From NCBI GenBank assembly GCA_000432735.1, contig FR887811.1:54101-62960 (forward strand): a stretch of DNA of 8,860 bases. The letters are read 5' to 3'. Numbering within the stretch: the stretch's first letter is position 1; every line of letters begins with the position of its first letter. The notes under the pieces are model-generated. The model was not told the origin of the DNA and ran no database searches. It saw only the letters and a list, made by a program, of their open reading frames with translations. The DNA is from Bacteroides sp. CAG:443 (GTDB taxonomy: Bacteria > Bacteroidota > Bacteroidia > Bacteroidales > Bacteroidaceae). A program made the translations under genes and the position numbers. Positions 7,616-8,860 of the stretch are shown one piece after another.

Positions 7616-8860
7616 ATGAAAAATATCAAGAAACTGGCACTGGCATCGGTTCTATGTACCGGTGTATGCCTGACGGCAGGAGGACAAAAGCCTGCTCCTG
7701 CCATTCCTTCCGATCCGGTAATCGAGGCACACATTCAGGAATGGCTGAAGAAAATGACACTCGAAGAGAAAGTCGGACAGATGTGTGAAATCACCATCGA
7801 TGTGGTAAGCGATTTCGAAGCAAGCAAGAAAAACGGATTTACACTGAATCCTGCCATGCTCGATACCGTAATAGGCAAATACAAAGTCGGCTCATTGCTG
7901 AATGTTCCGCTAAGTATGGCACAGAAAAAAGAAAAATGGGCTGAAGCTATCAAGCAGATTCAGGATAAATCGATGAAGGAAATCGGTATTCCTTGTATCT
8001 ACGGTGTCGACCAGATTCACGGAACGACCTACACGCTCGATGGAACCATGTTCCCGCAGGGAGTGAATATGGGAGCTGCTTTCAACCGAGAACTGACCGA
8101 AAAGGCTGCATCGATTTCAGCTTACGAAACCAAAGCTTGCTGCATTCCCTGGACGTATGCACCGGTAGTCGACCTGGGACGTGACCCGCGCTGGTCGCGT
8201 ATGTGGGAGAACTACGGTGAAGACTGCTATGTAAATGCGGAAATGGGTAAGGCTTCCGTCAGAGGTTTTCAAGGAAGCGACCCGAACCATATCGGTGAAT
8301 ACAACGTGGCTGCCTGCATGAAGCACTATATGGGTTATGGCGTTCCCGTATCGGGTAAGGACCGTACACCGTCGTCTATTTCCCGTTCGGATCTGCGCGA
8401 AAAGCACTTTGCTCCGTTCCTGGCTGCTGTAAGAGCCGGAGCCTTGTCGGTGATGGTAAACTCGGGCGTAGACAACGGCATGCCTTTCCATGCCAACCGT
8501 GAACTGCTGACCGAATGGCTGAAGGAAGACCTGAACTGGGACGGCATGATCGTGACCGACTGGGCGGACATCAATAACCTGTGTACGCGCGACCACATTG
8601 CAGCAACCAAGAAGGAGGCCATCAAGATTGCCATCAATGCCGGTATCGACATGTCGATGGTGCCTTACGAAGTGAGCTTCTGCGACTACCTGAAGGAACT
8701 GGTTCAGGAAGGCGAGGTACCGATGAGCCGCATCGATGATGCCGTAGCCCGCGTATTGCGCCTGAAGTATCGCCTGGGTCTGTTCGACCATCCGTACTGG
8801 GACATCAAGAAATACGATAAGTTCGGTTCGAAGGAGTTTGCTGCCGCTGCTCTTCAGGCT
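7616..8860 (+). CDS. GH3 beta-glucosidase, 3'-partial
   Basis: The frame is open from the ATG at 7616 to the window end (415 codons), 39 nt after the GH95 stop. The start is supported by a signal-like N-terminus (MKNIKKLALASVLCTGVCLTAGG); its cysteines do not sit in a clear lipobox, so a periplasmic soluble enzyme is likely. Visible GH3 motifs: KMTLEEKVGQM (46-56), YGVDQIHGTTYTLDGTMFPQ with substrate-binding Asp132 and His135, APVVDLGRDPRW (182-193), Lys236-His237, and nucleophile Asp315 in MIVTDWAD. The first domain closes with DDAVARVLRLKYRLGLFD. The acid/base Glu and second domain lie beyond the window; such proteins usually run to about 750 residues. The IHGTTYTLDGTMFPQ and NNLCTRDH motifs resemble, from memory, Bacteroides PUL beta-glucosidases including those of xyloglucan loci. 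It would release glucose from the non-reducing ends of short glucans. GC rises from about 43 % near 7741-7920 to about 56 % after 8401. Confidence 0.93.
   Translation, partial: MKNIKKLALASVLCTGVCLTAGGQKPAPAIPSDPVIEAHIQEWLKKMTLEEKVGQMCEITIDVVSDFEASKKNGFTLNPAMLDTVIGKYKVGSLLNVPLSMAQKKEKWAEAIKQIQDKSMKEIGIPCIYGVDQIHGTTYTLDGTMFPQGVNMGAAFNRELTEKAASISAYETKACCIPWTYAPVVDLGRDPRWSRMWENYGEDCYVNAEMGKASVRGFQGSDPNHIGEYNVAACMKHYMGYGVPVSGKDRTPSSISRSDLREKHFAPFLAAVRAGALSVMVNSGVDNGMPFHANRELLTEWLKEDLNWDGMIVTDWADINNLCTRDHIAATKKEAIKIAINAGIDMSMVPYEVSFCDYLKELVQEGEVPMSRIDDAVARVLRLKYRLGLFDHPYWDIKKYDKFGSKEFAAAALQA

Noticed and set aside
8117..8791. Long 224-codon open frame on the - strand.
   Set aside because: It lies wholly opposite the well-supported second GH3 gene, has no recognisable domain, and is explained by the codon bias of that gene.

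Overview
The window is about 8.9 kb of a carbohydrate-degradation locus. It looks like Bacteroidales DNA, most likely a gut Bacteroides or Phocaeicola. The evidence is the composition (roughly 40-56 % GC by hand count), exported glycoside hydrolases packed on one strand, start codons with A/T-rich leaders and little Shine-Dalgarno sequence, and two promoter boxes of the Bacteroides -7 type (TAnnTTTG, here TATCTTTG). No SusC/SusD pair, regulator, RNA gene, CRISPR array or mobile element is visible, so this is probably the enzyme flank of a larger polysaccharide utilization locus (PUL).

Layout. (1) 1-2117, +: the 3' part, nearly the whole mature protein, of a GH3 beta-glycosidase whose start lies before the window. 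(2) 2118-2265: short intergenic stretch with a long-stem hairpin terminator (2135-2193) and a second inverted repeat. (3) 2266-2729, -: the remains of a GH2 beta-galactosidase. An export signal and the first residues of the mature protein are joined out of frame to the end of the catalytic barrel and part of the next domain, so this is a deletion pseudogene. (4) 2730-2990: divergent control region with a TATCTTTG box in each direction, spaced AAACATTT direct repeats and a perfect 7-bp hairpin near the predicted transcription start. (5) 2991-4553, +: exported GH43 with a C-terminal beta-sandwich (arabinofuranosidase/xylosidase type). (6) 4556-7576, +: exported 1006-residue fusion of an SGNH esterase to a complete GH95 alpha-L-fucosidase-type enzyme, starting 2 nt after GH43. 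(7) 7616 to the window end, +: 5' part of a second, different GH3 (beta-glucosidase type), cut by the window edge.

How they may work together (inference). The set beta-glucosidase, arabinofuranosidase, O-acetylesterase plus alpha-fucosidase, and former beta-galactosidase fits the side chains and glucan backbone of plant xyloglucan. There, fucose caps galactose and that galactose is often O-acetylated. The esterase-fucosidase fusion would strip acetyl and fucose, a GH2 would remove galactose, GH43 would remove arabinose, and GH3 would split backbone glucose. All intact products carry export signals, placing the work in the periplasm or at the cell surface. The GH2 is wrecked here, so either another enzyme removes galactose or the locus has drifted in specificity. 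A complex arabinoxylan or pectin PUL is a real alternative, because GH43, GH95 and GH3 also occur together there.
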